A stretch of 64,000 bases of DNA from Rhodoferax sp. (GTDB lineage: Bacteria; Pseudomonadota; Gammaproteobacteria; Burkholderiales; Burkholderiaceae_C): assembly GCF_023700745.1 (NCBI RefSeq), contig NZ_JAMPYG010000002.1, positions 295,479 through 359,478 on the forward strand. The letters run 5' to 3'. The position numbers and the translations under genes are program-made. The notes beneath the pieces were generated by a model. It saw only the letters and a list, made by a program, of their open reading frames with translations. It had not been told where the DNA came from and ran no database searches. Below are positions 1-10,114 of the stretch, piece by piece (the stretch's first letter is position 1; every line of letters starts with the position of its first letter).

Positions 1-149
1 ACCAACTCGGCGCGAACCTGATTGCGCGTCTTGCCAGAGGTGGTTGTTGTGGTGGCGGTGTTAAAGTCTGTCACCTTATATTCAGCGTTCGCATAGCCTG
101 CGGCAAGGGTAGACAGGGTGATGAGGATGGCAGCGTAAGAAGTTTTCAT
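1..149 (-). CDS. DUF4148 family secreted protein (N-terminal part)
   Basis: The frame runs off the left window edge, so only 49 residues are visible. It begins MKTSYAAILITLSTLAAGY, a Sec signal peptide, with likely cleavage after Ala-Asn-Ala at residue 22. The mature part carries a threonine run and then the Lys-Thr-Arg-x-Gln-Val-x-Ala-Glu-Leu pattern typical of DUF4148. That family consists of small periplasmic or secreted proteins, abundant in Burkholderiales and of unknown function. The gene is alone on this strand, with an AT-rich upstream region at 150-425. Confidence 0.75.
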   Translation of the reverse strand, partial: MKTSYAAILITLSTLAAGYANAEYKVTDFNTATTTTTSGKTRNQVRAEL

Positions 150-425
150 GGTTCAAATCCTTTAACAATTGATGCGTGAATCCGGTTGGCATGGGCCTTT
201 CCCGGCAACATCGCGTGGCGTTTAAGTTGGCGTCGCGTCGATGGGATGAACTGTAAAGTTTCTAAATCAATAGATAAATAACCAATACGTCACTAAATAA
301 TTTCTGATTCAGCAATAATAAAGTGATTCAACCCACATGCAAAGTCCTGCTGCGACCAGAGATCGTCACTCACTGCGACGATTCAGAACCTATCTGTAAA
401 TAATGTTTATGTCGGGCTTGACTTT
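150..425. other. AT-rich intergenic region upstream of the DUF4148 gene
   Basis: No gene can be supported here. The stretch from about 255 to 320 is clearly richer in A+T than its surroundings and probably holds the minus-strand promoter of the DUF4148 gene. No convincing -35/-10 pair or operator could be fixed by eye. Confidence 0.4.
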
Positions 426-521
426 TCACAGCGCCATGATTGATACGGCCACGTGGCTCAATGCCATGAAGCTGCGATCAAGCTTCTCGTATCGCACCAG
501 CAGCTTGCGACATCGGTTGAG
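426..521 (-). pseudogene. C-terminal remnant of an IS5-superfamily DDE transposase
   Basis: The minus strand encodes about 31 residues ending at a TGA at 426-428. They include LNRCRKLLVRYEKLDRSF, which matches the conserved tail of IS5-group transposases (Asn-Arg-Cys-Arg ... Val-Arg-Tyr-Glu-Lys). Similarity stops near 521, directly before the tRNA-Leu terminator. No catalytic DDE region, inverted repeat or target duplication is visible, so this is a decayed fragment left by an insertion next to the tRNA. The assignment rests on remembered family sequence. Confidence 0.7.
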
Positions 522-524
522 GCA

Positions 525-560
525 ACAAAAAACCCGCAACGCTGGGGAAACGTGCGGGTC
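525..560 (-). terminator. Rho-independent terminator of tRNA-Leu
   Basis: On the minus strand a stem formed by 551-559 and 532-541 (GACCCGCACG pairing with CGTTGCGGGT, one bulge) is followed by a run of six T. It lies 34 bases downstream of the mature tRNA end. Confidence 0.75.
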
Positions 561-594
561 TTGAGAGGATTTGATACTGTCTGAAACGACTAAT

Positions 595-679
595 TGGTGC
601 CCGGGGCCGGAATCGAACCGGCACTCCTTTCGGAGGGGGATTTTGAGTCCCCTGCGTCTACCAATTTCACCACCCGGGC
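595..679 (-). tRNA. tRNA-Leu (anticodon CAA)
   Basis: The 85-base cloverleaf has an acceptor stem GCCCGGG/CCCGGGC and an encoded CCA end (plus-strand TGG at 595-597). The D-arm includes TGGTAGAC, the anticodon stem is GGGGA/TCCCC around loop CTCAAAA (anticodon CAA, reading UUG), and the T-loop is GGTTCGATTCC. A long variable arm CCTCCGAAAGGAG marks it as class II leucine tRNA. It is transcribed divergently from cysM and ends at the terminator at 525-560. Confidence 0.95.
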
Positions 680-716
680 GACGCTTTGAGGCCCGAATTA
701 TGGCACAGTGCAGGGT

Positions 717-1619
717 ATGAAATATCCAACCATCGAAGATTTGATCGGCAAGACCCCCCTGGTGCGCCTGCAGCGCATTGGGGCAACTGAAAATGCGGCT
801 CACGGCAATGTCATTCTTGGCAAGCTGGAGGGCAACAACCCGGCGGGCTCGGTCAAGGACCGCGCTGCCATGTCGATGATCCGGCGCGCTGAGGAGCGCG
901 GTGAGATCAAGCCAGATGACACCTTGATCGAGGCCACCTCGGGCAACACCGGCATCGCCCTGGCCATGGCAGCAGCCATCAAGGGCTACCGCATGGTGTT
1001 GATCATGCCCGAGGACCTGTCGATTGAGCGTGCGCAAACCATGAAAGCGTTTGGCGCCGAGCTGATCCTGACACCCAAAAGCGGCGGCATGGAATACTCG
1101 CGCGACCTGGCTGATCAGATGGCGCGCGAAGGCAAAGGCCGCGTACTGGACCAGTTCGCCAACCAGGATAATCCGCGCATCCATGTGGAAACCACCGGCC
1201 CTGAAATCTGGGCCGACACCAAGGGCAAGATCACCCACTTTGTCAGCGCCATGGGCACCACCGGCACCATCACCGGGGTCTCGCAGTACCTCAAGAAAAA
1301 GAACCCGGCCATCAAAATCATCGGCGTGCAGCCCACCGAGGGCTCTCGCATTCCGGGCATTCGCAAGTGGCCGCAAGCCTATTTGCCCAAAATTTATGAC
1401 CCCACCCATATTGATGAGATGCTCTACGTGAGCCAGGAAGACGCTGAGGAAATGTGCCGCCAGCTGGCCCGCGAAGAAGGCATTTTTGCTGGCATTTCAG
1501 CCGCCGGAGCGTGCTGGGTGGCCAGGGAAATTGCCAAGCGTGAAAAACATGCGACCATCGTCTTCATCGTCTGCGACCGCGGTGACCGTTATCTGTCGAC
1601 CGGGGTCTTTCCGGCTTGA
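717..1619 (+). CDS. cysM: Cysteine synthase B (O-acetylserine sulfhydrylase)
   Basis: A PLP enzyme that makes L-cysteine from O-acetylserine and sulfide or thiosulfate. From the ATG at 717 the product is 300 residues, the usual CysM length. The PLP lysine is Lys47 in NPAGSVKDRA, followed by the phosphate-binding TSGNTGIAL loop and the substrate loop MGTTGTITG. The CysM-type C-terminus CDRGDRYLSTGVF favours CysM over CysK. A GTG at 708 in frame would add three residues. It is followed by the TusA-like gene and the suf operon, so cysteine made here may supply SufS. The neighbourhood link is inference; the enzyme call is firm. Confidence 0.95.
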   Translation: MKYPTIEDLIGKTPLVRLQRIGATENAAHGNVILGKLEGNNPAGSVKDRAAMSMIRRAEERGEIKPDDTLIEATSGNTGIALAMAAAIKGYRMVLIMPEDLSIERAQTMKAFGAELILTPKSGGMEYSRDLADQMAREGKGRVLDQFANQDNPRIHVETTGPEIWADTKGKITHFVSAMGTTGTITGVSQYLKKKNPAIKIIGVQPTEGSRIPGIRKWPQAYLPKIYDPTHIDEMLYVSQEDAEEMCRQLAREEGIFAGISAAGACWVAREIAKREKHATIVFIVCDRGDRYLSTGVFPA

Positions 1620-1652
1620 TGCCGGGCGCTTACACCATTCCAGGAACCCAAC

Positions 1653-1880
1653 ATGCACATCGACAAAGAAATTGACACCCACGGACTGAACTGCCCCCTG
1701 CCCATCCTGAAAGCGAAGAAGGCGCTGGCCGAGCTGGAAAGCGGGCAGACCCTCAAGGTAGTGGCGACCGATGCGGGCTCCCTCCGCGACTTCCAGGCCT
1801 TTGCCAAACAGACCGGCAACGAGTTGCTGGAACAACAGACGGTGGGCGCCGAGTTCATCCATGTGTTGCGCCGTCGTTGA
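1653..1880 (+). CDS. TusA/SirA-family sulfur carrier protein
   Basis: A 75-residue protein with the family hallmark Cys-Pro-x-Pro at Cys14 (HGLNCPLPILKAKKAL). In TusA this cysteine carries a persulfide from a cysteine desulfurase. The C-terminal hydrophobic strand is also family-typical. It lies 33 bases after cysM and 121 bases before sufA, so a role in shuttling sulfur between cysteine metabolism and the Suf machinery is plausible. The paralogues TusA, YedF and YeeD cannot be told apart by eye, so no symbol is given. Confidence 0.85.
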   Translation: MHIDKEIDTHGLNCPLPILKAKKALAELESGQTLKVVATDAGSLRDFQAFAKQTGNELLEQQTVGAEFIHVLRRR

Positions 1881-1945
1881 CTTGGCATGATGTGGGTGCC
1901 GGGATTCGCAAGCTGTTAATTCCCCCTACTTGAATTGATGGATTA

Positions 1946-1983
1946 CCAAAAATTTGGCATTCTTGATAAGATATATTTAAAAT
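1946..1983 (+). promoter_or_regulatory. Candidate suf promoter with palindromic operator
   Basis: A perfect inverted repeat CCAAA-AA-TTTGG (1946-1957) overlaps a possible -35 TTGGCA (1954-1959). This is followed 18 bases later by TAAAAT (1978-1983). The ribosome site AGGAGG lies just upstream of the sufA ATG at 2002. The arrangement would suit repression by the Rrf2 regulator encoded at 8310, but the site does not match the IscR consensus I know. Promoter and operator are both inference. Confidence 0.35.
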
Positions 1984-2001
1984 AAACCTATAGGAGGCTT
2001 T

Positions 2002-2354
2002 ATGACTTCAATCACATTGACGCAAGCGGCTGCCAGGCAAATCCGCTCGCAAATTGCCAGGCACGGCAGTGGTATCGGGCTACGCGTGGGTCTCAAACCA
2101 GTAGGTTGCTCGGGCTATGCCTACACCTATGCATTGGCCGACGACGTGCGCGACGACGAGCTGCGCATTGAGAGCCATGACGTCACCTTGCTGATTGCCA
2201 AGCGCGACCTGCCAAGTCTTGATGGCGCGCGCCTTGACTTCGTCACCGAAGGACTCCGGCAGAGCTTCCAGGTCGACAACCCCAACGTTGGGAACACCTG
2301 CGGTTGCGGTGAAAGCTTCAGCCTGAAGCAGGGTGCCGGCAAGGGAGTTGCAGG

Positions 2355-2358
<4 letters not shown>
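2002..2358 (+). CDS. sufA: Fe-S cluster A-type carrier SufA
   Basis: A 118-residue HesB/IscA-family protein that accepts an Fe-S cluster from the SufBCD scaffold and passes it to apo-proteins. The three ligand cysteines are present: Cys36 in VGCSGYAY, and Cys100 and Cys102 in the C-terminal CGCGESF. A strong AGGAGG Shine-Dalgarno precedes the ATG. It is first in a tightly packed suf operon, and its TGA overlaps the sufB ATG by four bases. SufA is chosen over IscA from context. Confidence 0.9.
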
Positions 2359-3787
<1,429 letters not shown>

Positions 3788-3791
<4 letters not shown>

Positions 3792-4573
3792 TTGTTCAAA
3801 ATAGCCAGACCCTGTTGGAGATACGCGGCCTGTGCGCCAGCGTTAACGGGACCGAAATTCTCCAGGGCCTGGACTTTACCGTCAAGCGCGGCGAAGTCCA
3901 CGCCATCATGGGGCCGAACGGCTCGGGCAAGAGCACTTTCGCCAAGGTGCTGGCAGGCCACACGGCCTACCAAGTGACGGCCGGCGAGGTGCTGTTTGAA
4001 GGCAGGAACCTGCTGGAACTTGCCCCCGAAATGCGCGCCCGCGCCGGTGTCTTTCTGGCGTTTCAGTACCCGATCGAAATCCCCGGCGTCGGCAACAGCC
4101 AGTTTTTGCGTCTCGCCTACAACACGGTGCAGGCCGAGCGCGGCCAGGAGGAACTGGATCCGCTGGAGTTTGATGATTTGGTGCGCGAAAAAATGAAGCT
4201 GCTGGAGATGAGCCCGGAGTTTCTGCAACGCAGTGTCAACGAAGGCTTTTCCGGCGGCGAGAAAAAGCGCAACGAGATCTTGCAAATGGCGTTGCTCGAA
4301 CCCAGCCTGGCGATTCTCGATGAAACCGACTCGGGCCTGGACATCGACGCGCTGCGCGTGGTGTCGCAAGGCGTCAATCACCTCGCCAGCAAGGACAACG
4401 CCATGGTGCTGGTCACGCACTACCAGCGCCTGCTGAACTACATCGTTCCCGACTACGTACATGTGATGAGCGCAGGACGCATCATCCGCACCGGCGGCAA
4501 GGAGCTTGCGCTCGAACTGGAAGAACGCGGTTACGACTGGATCGAAGCCGAGGCTGCGGGGACGGTGTCATGA
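3788..4573 (+). CDS. sufC: Fe-S assembly ATPase SufC
   Basis: A 261-residue ABC-type ATPase that drives the SufBC2D scaffold; it is cytosolic and not a transporter subunit. Walker A is GPNGSGKS (42-49, Lys48). The Q-loop region [12 protein letters not shown], the signature [10 protein letters not shown] and the Walker B region [12 protein letters not shown], typical of SufC, are all intact. It overlaps sufB and sufD by four bases each. Confidence 0.97.
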
Positions 4574-5898
4574 ACGCCAGCACAGCCACAGTGTCTGAGC
4601 GCGGGGTGTTGGACAGCCTGCTTGCAGCCCTGGCCCTGCCGCCAGACAAGTCGGCACCAACGCAGCCGCCATGGCTGAAAAGGCTGCGCGCCCAGGCGCT
4701 GGAGCGCGTGAACGCACTCACCTTGCCCAGCACGCACGACGAGGCCTGGCGCTTCACCCCGCTGGCGACCTTTGCCAGCCAGTCGTTTCAGCCGCTGCGC
4801 ACGCCTACCACTCTGCAGCCGCAAGACATCAAGCATCTGGATATCGAAGAGGCGGCGACGCGGCTGGTTTTTGTCGATGGCGTGCATGCGCCGCAGCTCT
4901 CCAGCCTCAGCCGGGATGACGGGCTGTTCATGGGCACCATGACCTCCCTGCTGGCCACGCAAACGCCGGCCATTGCGCAACATCTAGGCCAGCACCTTGC
5001 ATTCCAGGACGCCTTGTTCGCGGCACTCAACACCGCATTTTTAAGGGATGCGGCCGCCCTCATCGTGCCGCCCGACACCGCACTGGCCAAGCCCGTGCAT
5101 GTGCTTTTCATTTCAACGCAGCCAGAAGTCGCCAGCCACCCACGCCTGTTGTTGGTGGTCGGCGCCGGCAGCAAGCTGACTCTGGTTGAAGACTACGTGG
5201 CCTTGCACAAGGGCACGTATTTAACCAACGCGGTAGCCGAACTGGCCCTGGGAGCGAGCGCTCAACTGGACCATGTCCGCCTCCAGCGCGAGAGCCTGCA
5301 GGCCTTTCACATGGCCAGTTGCAGCGTGTCGCTGGGCGCCGCCAGTCATTACCACTCGGCCAGCATCGCCCTGGGCGGGCAGATTTCCAGACTCGACATG
5401 ACGGTGCGGCAGACCGCCGAGTCGGCCGAGTGCAGGCTTGATGGCCTGGCGCTGATCGGCGGCGAGCAGTTGGCCGACACCCACACCTTCATCGACCACG
5501 CGAAGCCGCACGGCGTCAGCCGCCAATTGCATAAGTGCATCGTGGGCGGCGCCGCGCACGCGGTGTTCAACGGCCAGGTGATGGTGCGGCCCGGCGCGCA
5601 GAAAACCGATTCTGCGCAATCCAGCCGCAACCTGCTGCTCTCCAGCAAAGCCGTGGTCGATACCCAGCCGCAACTCGAAATCTTTGCCGACGACGTCAAA
5701 TGCACGCACGGTGCCACCGTGGGCCAGCTTGACAGCGATGAAGTTTTTTACCTGCAAAGCCGCGGTCTGTCAGAGTCCGTGGCGCGCAATCTGCTGACCT
5801 ACGCTTTTGGCGCAGAGGTCATCAACCGGATTCCGGTCGCGTCGCTGCGGCGGCAACTTGAGCAGACCGTGCTCGAACAAACCACAGGCCAGCCATGA
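4570..5898 (+). CDS. sufD: Fe-S assembly protein SufD
   Basis: The 442-residue partner of SufB in SufBC2D, needed for iron entry. The N-terminal helical part includes [15 protein letters not shown], typical of SufD. The beta-helix core ends in [17 protein letters not shown] and the C-terminal [14 protein letters not shown] segment, both family signatures. It has four-base overlaps with sufC and sufS. Sequence is less conserved than SufB, but order and signatures leave little doubt. Confidence 0.95.
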   Translation: MNASTATVSERGVLDSLLAALALPPDKSAPTQPPWLKRLRAQALERVNALTLPSTHDEAWRFTPLATFASQSFQPLRTPTTLQPQDIKHLDIEEAATRLVFVDGVHAPQLSSLSRDDGLFMGTMTSLLATQTPAIAQHLGQHLAFQDALFAALNTAFLRDAAALIVPPDTALAKPVHVLFISTQPEVASHPRLLLVVGAGSKLTLVEDYVALHKGTYLTNAVAELALGASAQLDHVRLQRESLQAFHMASCSVSLGAASHYHSASIALGGQISRLDMTVRQTAESAECRLDGLALIGGEQLADTHTFIDHAKPHGVSRQLHKCIVGGAAHAVFNGQVMVRPGAQKTDSAQSSRNLLLSSKAVVDTQPQLEIFADDVKCTHGATVGQLDSDEVFYLQSRGLSESVARNLLTYAFGAEVINRIPVASLRRQLEQTVLEQTTGQP

Positions 5899-7154
5899 AT
5901 ACCCCGTTCACATCATCCACATCCAGTACACCCCCCGTTCTGGACGTGGCACGGATTCGCGCTGATTTCCCGATCCTCCAGCTCACGGTGGCGGGCAAGC
6001 CGCTGGTGTATCTGGACAACGCGGCATCAAGCCAGATGCCGCTACCGGTGATGGACCGGCTGCGGCGCTACCAGACCAGCGAGCACGCCAACATTCACCG
6101 CGCGGTGCATTACCTGTCAGAAACGGCGACTGCCGCTTACGAGGCTGCGCGCATCACGCTGCAGCGCTTCATCAATGCGCGCGAAGCACGCGAGGTGATC
6201 TTTACCAGCGGCACCACCGAGGGCATCAACCTGGTGGTGCATGGCTGGGGCCGCCAGAACATCAAGGCGGGTGACGAGATCATTTTGACCGTGCTGGAGC
6301 ACCACTCCAACATCGTGCCGTGGCAAATGCTCGCGCTTGAGAAAGGCGCCGTGATTCGCGTGGTGCCGATGAACGACGCGGGAGAACTTTTGCTTGATAA
6401 CTATGAGGCGCTGTTCAACGAACGCACCCGCCTGGTGAGCGTCGGCCACGTCTCGAATGCGCTGGGCAGCATCAATCCGGTGAAAAAAATGATCGCGTTG
6501 GCGCATGCCCACGGCGTGCCGGTGCTGGTCGATGGCGCGCAAGCCGCGCCGCACTTGGCGCTGGATGTGCAGGATCTGGATTGTGATTTTTATGCCTTCT
6601 CGGGCCACAAGCTGTGCGGCCCGACCGGCATCGGTGTTTTGTACGGCCGCGCCGCGCTGTTAGAGGCGATGCAGCCCTTCAAGGGCGGCGGCGACATGAT
6701 CCATACCGTCACTTTCGAGCAGACCACTTACGCACCGATTCCGAACAAGTTCGAGGCCGGCACGCCGCCGATTGCCGCGGCCATTGGTCTGGGCGCCGCA
6801 GTGGATTACCTCTGCCGCATTGGCATGCCGGTCATTGCAGCGCACGAGCATGCGCTACTACGCTACGCCACCGAACACTTGAGTGCGCTGCCCGGCGTGC
6901 GGCTCCTGGGCACCGCCCGGGACAAGGCGGCGGTGCTGTCATTCGTGCTTGCCGGCATCCATCCGCATGACGTGGGCACCTTGCTCAACCAGGAGGGCGT
7001 CGCGGTGCGCACCGGCCACCACTGCGCCCAGCCCTTGATGCGGCGACTGGGCGTGGCGGCTACCTCACGCGCCTCGTTTGCGTTCTACAACACGCTGGCC
7101 GATGTGGACGCGCTGGTGGCAGGTATTCGCAGCGTGCAAAAGGTATTCGCATGA
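5895..7154 (+). CDS. sufS: Cysteine desulfurase SufS
   Basis: A type II PLP-dependent cysteine desulfurase of 419 residues that releases sulfur from cysteine as a persulfide. The PLP lysine is Lys239 in FSGHKLCGPTG and the catalytic cysteine is Cys377 in RTGHHCAQPLM. The EVIFTSGTTEGIN motif and the HHSNIVPW loop also fit SufS. It overlaps sufD and sufU by four bases. Its direct partner here is SufU rather than the SufE usual in enterobacteria. Confidence 0.97.
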   Translation: MNTPFTSSTSSTPPVLDVARIRADFPILQLTVAGKPLVYLDNAASSQMPLPVMDRLRRYQTSEHANIHRAVHYLSETATAAYEAARITLQRFINAREAREVIFTSGTTEGINLVVHGWGRQNIKAGDEIILTVLEHHSNIVPWQMLALEKGAVIRVVPMNDAGELLLDNYEALFNERTRLVSVGHVSNALGSINPVKKMIALAHAHGVPVLVDGAQAAPHLALDVQDLDCDFYAFSGHKLCGPTGIGVLYGRAALLEAMQPFKGGGDMIHTVTFEQTTYAPIPNKFEAGTPPIAAAIGLGAAVDYLCRIGMPVIAAHEHALLRYATEHLSALPGVRLLGTARDKAAVLSFVLAGIHPHDVGTLLNQEGVAVRTGHHCAQPLMRRLGVAATSRASFAFYNTLADVDALVAGIRSVQKVFA

Positions 7155-7639
7155 GCGCAGATCCCAAAGCCCTCTACCAGGAAGTCATCCTGGACCACAA
7201 CCGCAAGCCGCGCAACTATGGCGAACTGGCACACCCCAGCCACCATGCCGAAGGCGTCAATCCGCTGTGCGGCGACCACATTCACATTGCGTTGGACCTC
7301 AAGGACGACACCGTTGAACACATCGTTTTCCAGGGCGAATCGTGTGCCATTTGCAAGGCGTCGGCGTCGATGATGACGGTGGCGGTCAAGGGCAGGAGCG
7401 CACTGGAGGCCAAGACACTGATGCACGAATTTGTCGAGATGGCCACCGGCCGCCTCGACGCCAAGGACGCGCCCCACATCGGCCGGCTGGCGGTTTTTTC
7501 CGGCATCAGTGCATTGCCCATGCGCGTCAAATGTGCCATTTTGCCGTGGCACACAATGCAGGCCGCATTCAACGCCGAGCCCAGCGTATCAACCGAGGCT
7601 GAAGCCGACCCGATGCACGCGCCGCTCGGCGATGCCTGA
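7151..7639 (+). CDS. sufU: SufU-type sulfur acceptor / IscU-like protein
   Basis: A 162-residue member of the IscU/NifU-N fold with the SufU pattern: Cys40, Asp42, Cys65 and Cys128. These correspond to the zinc ligands Cys41, Asp43, Cys66 and Cys128 of B. subtilis SufU. There the zinc is exchanged for a SufS ligand so that persulfide can pass to SufU. The SufU-specific insertion between the second and third ligands is present. An extra Cys68 (GESCAICK) stands where many homologues have serine. The C-terminal tail after 135 is low complexity. Last of six coupled suf genes. Confidence 0.9.
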   Translation: MSADPKALYQEVILDHNRKPRNYGELAHPSHHAEGVNPLCGDHIHIALDLKDDTVEHIVFQGESCAICKASASMMTVAVKGRSALEAKTLMHEFVEMATGRLDAKDAPHIGRLAVFSGISALPMRVKCAILPWHTMQAAFNAEPSVSTEAEADPMHAPLGDA

Positions 7640-7690
7640 TGCGGCGCACCACGGAAGCAACAAGCCTGGCTTTACCCACAGGAACGCACC

Positions 7691-8251
7691 ATGCCCAAAA
7701 TCGTTGACATCGATGAAACACCCAATCCGAACGCGCGGAAGTTCCTCTTGCGCGAACCCCTGACCTGGGGTATCGCCCATTCGTATGAAAACGCTGAACA
7801 GGCCCAGGGCGATGCACTCGCCAGCGCACTGTTCGCCATCCCGCATGTGAGCAACGTTTTTTACATTGACAGCTGGCTCACCGTGACCCAGGACGGCCAG
7901 GCTGACTGGGAGCAGTTATTGCGCGAAATTGCCGTCCCCTTGCGGGCCGCACCCGCCGCCGGCGCGCAATCGGCTGCCGCGGTTTTTGCAGCACGGGCCA
8001 GCGTGGCCGACCTGAGCGCGGAAGACCGCCAGCGCCTTGACGACATCGAACTGGTGCTGGATCTTGAAATCCGGCCCTACCTGCAAGGTGACGGCGGTGA
8101 CCTGCATGTGCTTGGCCTTTCCGGCAACCAGCTCATCGTGCATTACCAGGGCGCCTGCGGCACCTGTCCGAGTTCCATCTCCGGCACGCTCCAGGGCATC
8201 GAGAACCGACTGCGCACACTGGAACCCGACCTCGAAGTCATTGCGGCCTGA
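7691..8251 (+). CDS. Nfu-type Fe-S carrier (Nfu_N plus NifU C-terminal domain)
   Basis: A 186-residue two-domain protein. Residues 1-90 form the Nfu N-terminal domain, opening with the family pattern TPNPNARKF. After an Ala-rich linker (about 92-113), residues 115-186 are a NifU-like thioredoxin-fold domain with the cluster-binding Cys156-Gly-Thr-Cys159. Nfu proteins bind a [4Fe-4S] cluster bridged between subunits and deliver it to client enzymes. It lies 51 bases after sufU, probably in the same operon. The layout resembles mitochondrial NFU1 rather than E. coli NfuA, which has an A-type N-terminus. Confidence 0.88.
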   Translation: MPKIVDIDETPNPNARKFLLREPLTWGIAHSYENAEQAQGDALASALFAIPHVSNVFYIDSWLTVTQDGQADWEQLLREIAVPLRAAPAAGAQSAAAVFAARASVADLSAEDRQRLDDIELVLDLEIRPYLQGDGGDLHVLGLSGNQLIVHYQGACGTCPSSISGTLQGIENRLRTLEPDLEVIAA

Positions 8252-8309
8252 GGTTGATGCGCATGAACCCTCTTTGCCATTTCCGGACTCTGAACGACGG
8301 AGTTAGCCC

Positions 8310-8789
8310 ATGCGCCTGACCGTCATGAGCGATTACGCGATGCGTCTTCTGATGTACGTCGCCCAGCATCCCGGGCGCCTGTGCACCATTTCGGAGGTGG
8401 CACGTGCCTACGCGATTTCGGAGGCGCATCTGATGAAGATCACGCATCAACTGGCCCTGGCTGGGTGGCTTGAGACCGTGCGTGGCAAGGGCGGCGGCAT
8501 GCGGCTGGCAACCCGTCCTGACCATGTCAATCTGGGGGCTGTCGTGCGCAGCATTGAGCCGGATTTCGCCATCGTCGAATGTCTTTCCGGCAACACCGTA
8601 TGCCAGCTCAGCAACACCTGCCAGTTGACTGGCATCATGAACGGTGCACTGCAAAGTTTCATGAGTTATCTCAACCGTTACACGCTGGCCGACCTGTTGA
8701 CCCAGGGCATGGGCGGCGAAACAGCACAAACCGTGTCGTTTCATCAACGCCCGGCCGTCGCGCCAAGCGGACGTCCTGCCATCACATAG
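8310..8789 (+). CDS. Rrf2-family Fe-S-sensing transcriptional regulator (NsrR-like)
   Basis: A 159-residue regulator with the N-terminal winged helix of Rrf2 proteins (LTVMSDYAMRLLMYVA, then VRGKGGGMRLA in the wing). Three cysteines at 91, 98 and 104 match the cluster-binding triad of NsrR and IscR, with spacing C-x6-C-x5-C. By sequence it resembles NsrR (nitric-oxide sensor). Its position directly after the suf/nfu genes suggests control of suf in response to cluster or NO status. The 26-residue tail after about 133 is not conserved. Confidence 0.85.
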   Translation: MRLTVMSDYAMRLLMYVAQHPGRLCTISEVARAYAISEAHLMKITHQLALAGWLETVRGKGGGMRLATRPDHVNLGAVVRSIEPDFAIVECLSGNTVCQLSNTCQLTGIMNGALQSFMSYLNRYTLADLLTQGMGGETAQTVSFHQRPAVAPSGRPAIT

Positions 8790-8819
8790 CCACAACAACC
8801 CAACCTCAACCCATCTGAC

Positions 8820-10061
8820 ATGATCCAAAAATTGATTGATTTCCCCACCGCCAAAAGCGGTCTCAAAGCTGTCTTGCTCGAAGGCATTCACCCTTCGGCA
8901 GTGGCATCGCTGCAAGAAGCAGGCTATACCCGTATTGTCACCCATGCCCAGGCGCTCTCTGGCGTCCAACTTCAGGAAGCCATTGGCGACGCCCATTTGC
9001 TGGGTATCCGTTCACGCACCCAGTTGACGGCCAACGTGCTGCAGCAGGCGCAGCAACTGGCCGCCATTGGCTGCTTTTGCATTGGCACCAACCAGGTGGA
9101 TTTGAAAGCAGCGCTGCGCCTGGGCATTCCTGTCTTCAACGCACCGTTTTCCAATACCCGCAGCGTGGCCGAGCTTGTGCTGGCACAAATCATCATGCTG
9201 ATGCGCGGGATTCCTGAAAAAAATGCCATCCTGCACCGTGGTGGCTGGGTCAAGAGTGCGGCACATTCTTATGAGGTGCGAGGCAAGACACTGGGCATCA
9301 TTGGTTATGGTCACATTGGCACCCAGATTGGTGTACTGGCCGAGCAGCTGGGCATGCGTGTGCTGTTTTTTGACATCGAGGCCAAGCTGCCTTTGGGCAA
9401 TGCGCTGGCAATGCCCAGCCTTGACGCCTTGCTCAATGCCGCCGACGTGGTCAGCCTGCATGTGCCGCAGACACCGCAGACCGCCAACATGATCGCGGCC
9501 GCGCAGCTGGCCGCCATGAAGCCGGGCAGTCACTTGATCAATGCATCACGTGGCAGTGTGGTTGATATTGACGCGCTGACTGCAACGCTTGAGCGTGGCC
9601 ATTTGCACGGCGCGGCGATTGACGTCTTCCCGGTCGAACCGCACGGCAACGATGGCCTGTTCACTTCACCGCTGACGCGTTTCGACAATGTGATCCTGAC
9701 GCCTCACATTGGCGGTTCAACACTCGAAGCGCAGATCAACATCGGCACGGAGGTGGCGGCCAAGCTGATTCGCTATAGTGACAACGGCTCGACCACTTCC
9801 GCCGTCAACTTCCCGGAAGTCGCGTTGCCTGCGCATACCGGGCGCAGCCGACTGCTGCACATCCACCGCAATGTGCCCGGCGTGCTGGCACACGTCAATG
9901 AACGACTGTCGGCCGCAGGCATCAACATCGTCGCCCAGTACCTCAGCACCCATGAGGAAATCGGTTACGTGGTGATCGACGTGGATTGCACCGCCAGCCA
10001 GGCGGCCATGGACGAGCTGTGTGCCGTGCCCGAAACCATCCGCTGCCGCATTTTGTATTGA
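8820..10061 (+). CDS. serA: D-3-phosphoglycerate dehydrogenase
   Basis: The NAD-dependent first step of serine synthesis from 3-phosphoglycerate. At 413 residues it is the short E. coli type. The substrate domain is followed by the NAD fold with GIIGYGHIGTQIG, the catalytic region up to TPHIGGST (His296), and a C-terminal ACT domain (about 340-413) beginning near the family motif HIHRNVPGVLAHVN. The ACT domain is where serine gives feedback inhibition. It follows the Rrf2 gene by 30 bases, so it may be co-transcribed. Serine feeds O-acetylserine for CysM upstream. Confidence 0.95.
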   Translation: MIQKLIDFPTAKSGLKAVLLEGIHPSAVASLQEAGYTRIVTHAQALSGVQLQEAIGDAHLLGIRSRTQLTANVLQQAQQLAAIGCFCIGTNQVDLKAALRLGIPVFNAPFSNTRSVAELVLAQIIMLMRGIPEKNAILHRGGWVKSAAHSYEVRGKTLGIIGYGHIGTQIGVLAEQLGMRVLFFDIEAKLPLGNALAMPSLDALLNAADVVSLHVPQTPQTANMIAAAQLAAMKPGSHLINASRGSVVDIDALTATLERGHLHGAAIDVFPVEPHGNDGLFTSPLTRFDNVILTPHIGGSTLEAQINIGTEVAAKLIRYSDNGSTTSAVNFPEVALPAHTGRSRLLHIHRNVPGVLAHVNERLSAAGINIVAQYLSTHEEIGYVVIDVDCTASQAAMDELCAVPETIRCRILY

Positions 10062-10114
10062 AACGGGAAACGCCAACAATTCAGCATTGGCCCGTCCCGA
10101 CGGCTGCGGCGAAC

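Noticed and set aside
426..1409. Long minus-strand open frame of 327 codons opposite cysM and across the tRNA
   Set aside because: It runs antisense through cysM and the tRNA. Only its last 31 codons resemble a protein (the transposase tail), so only that piece is annotated.
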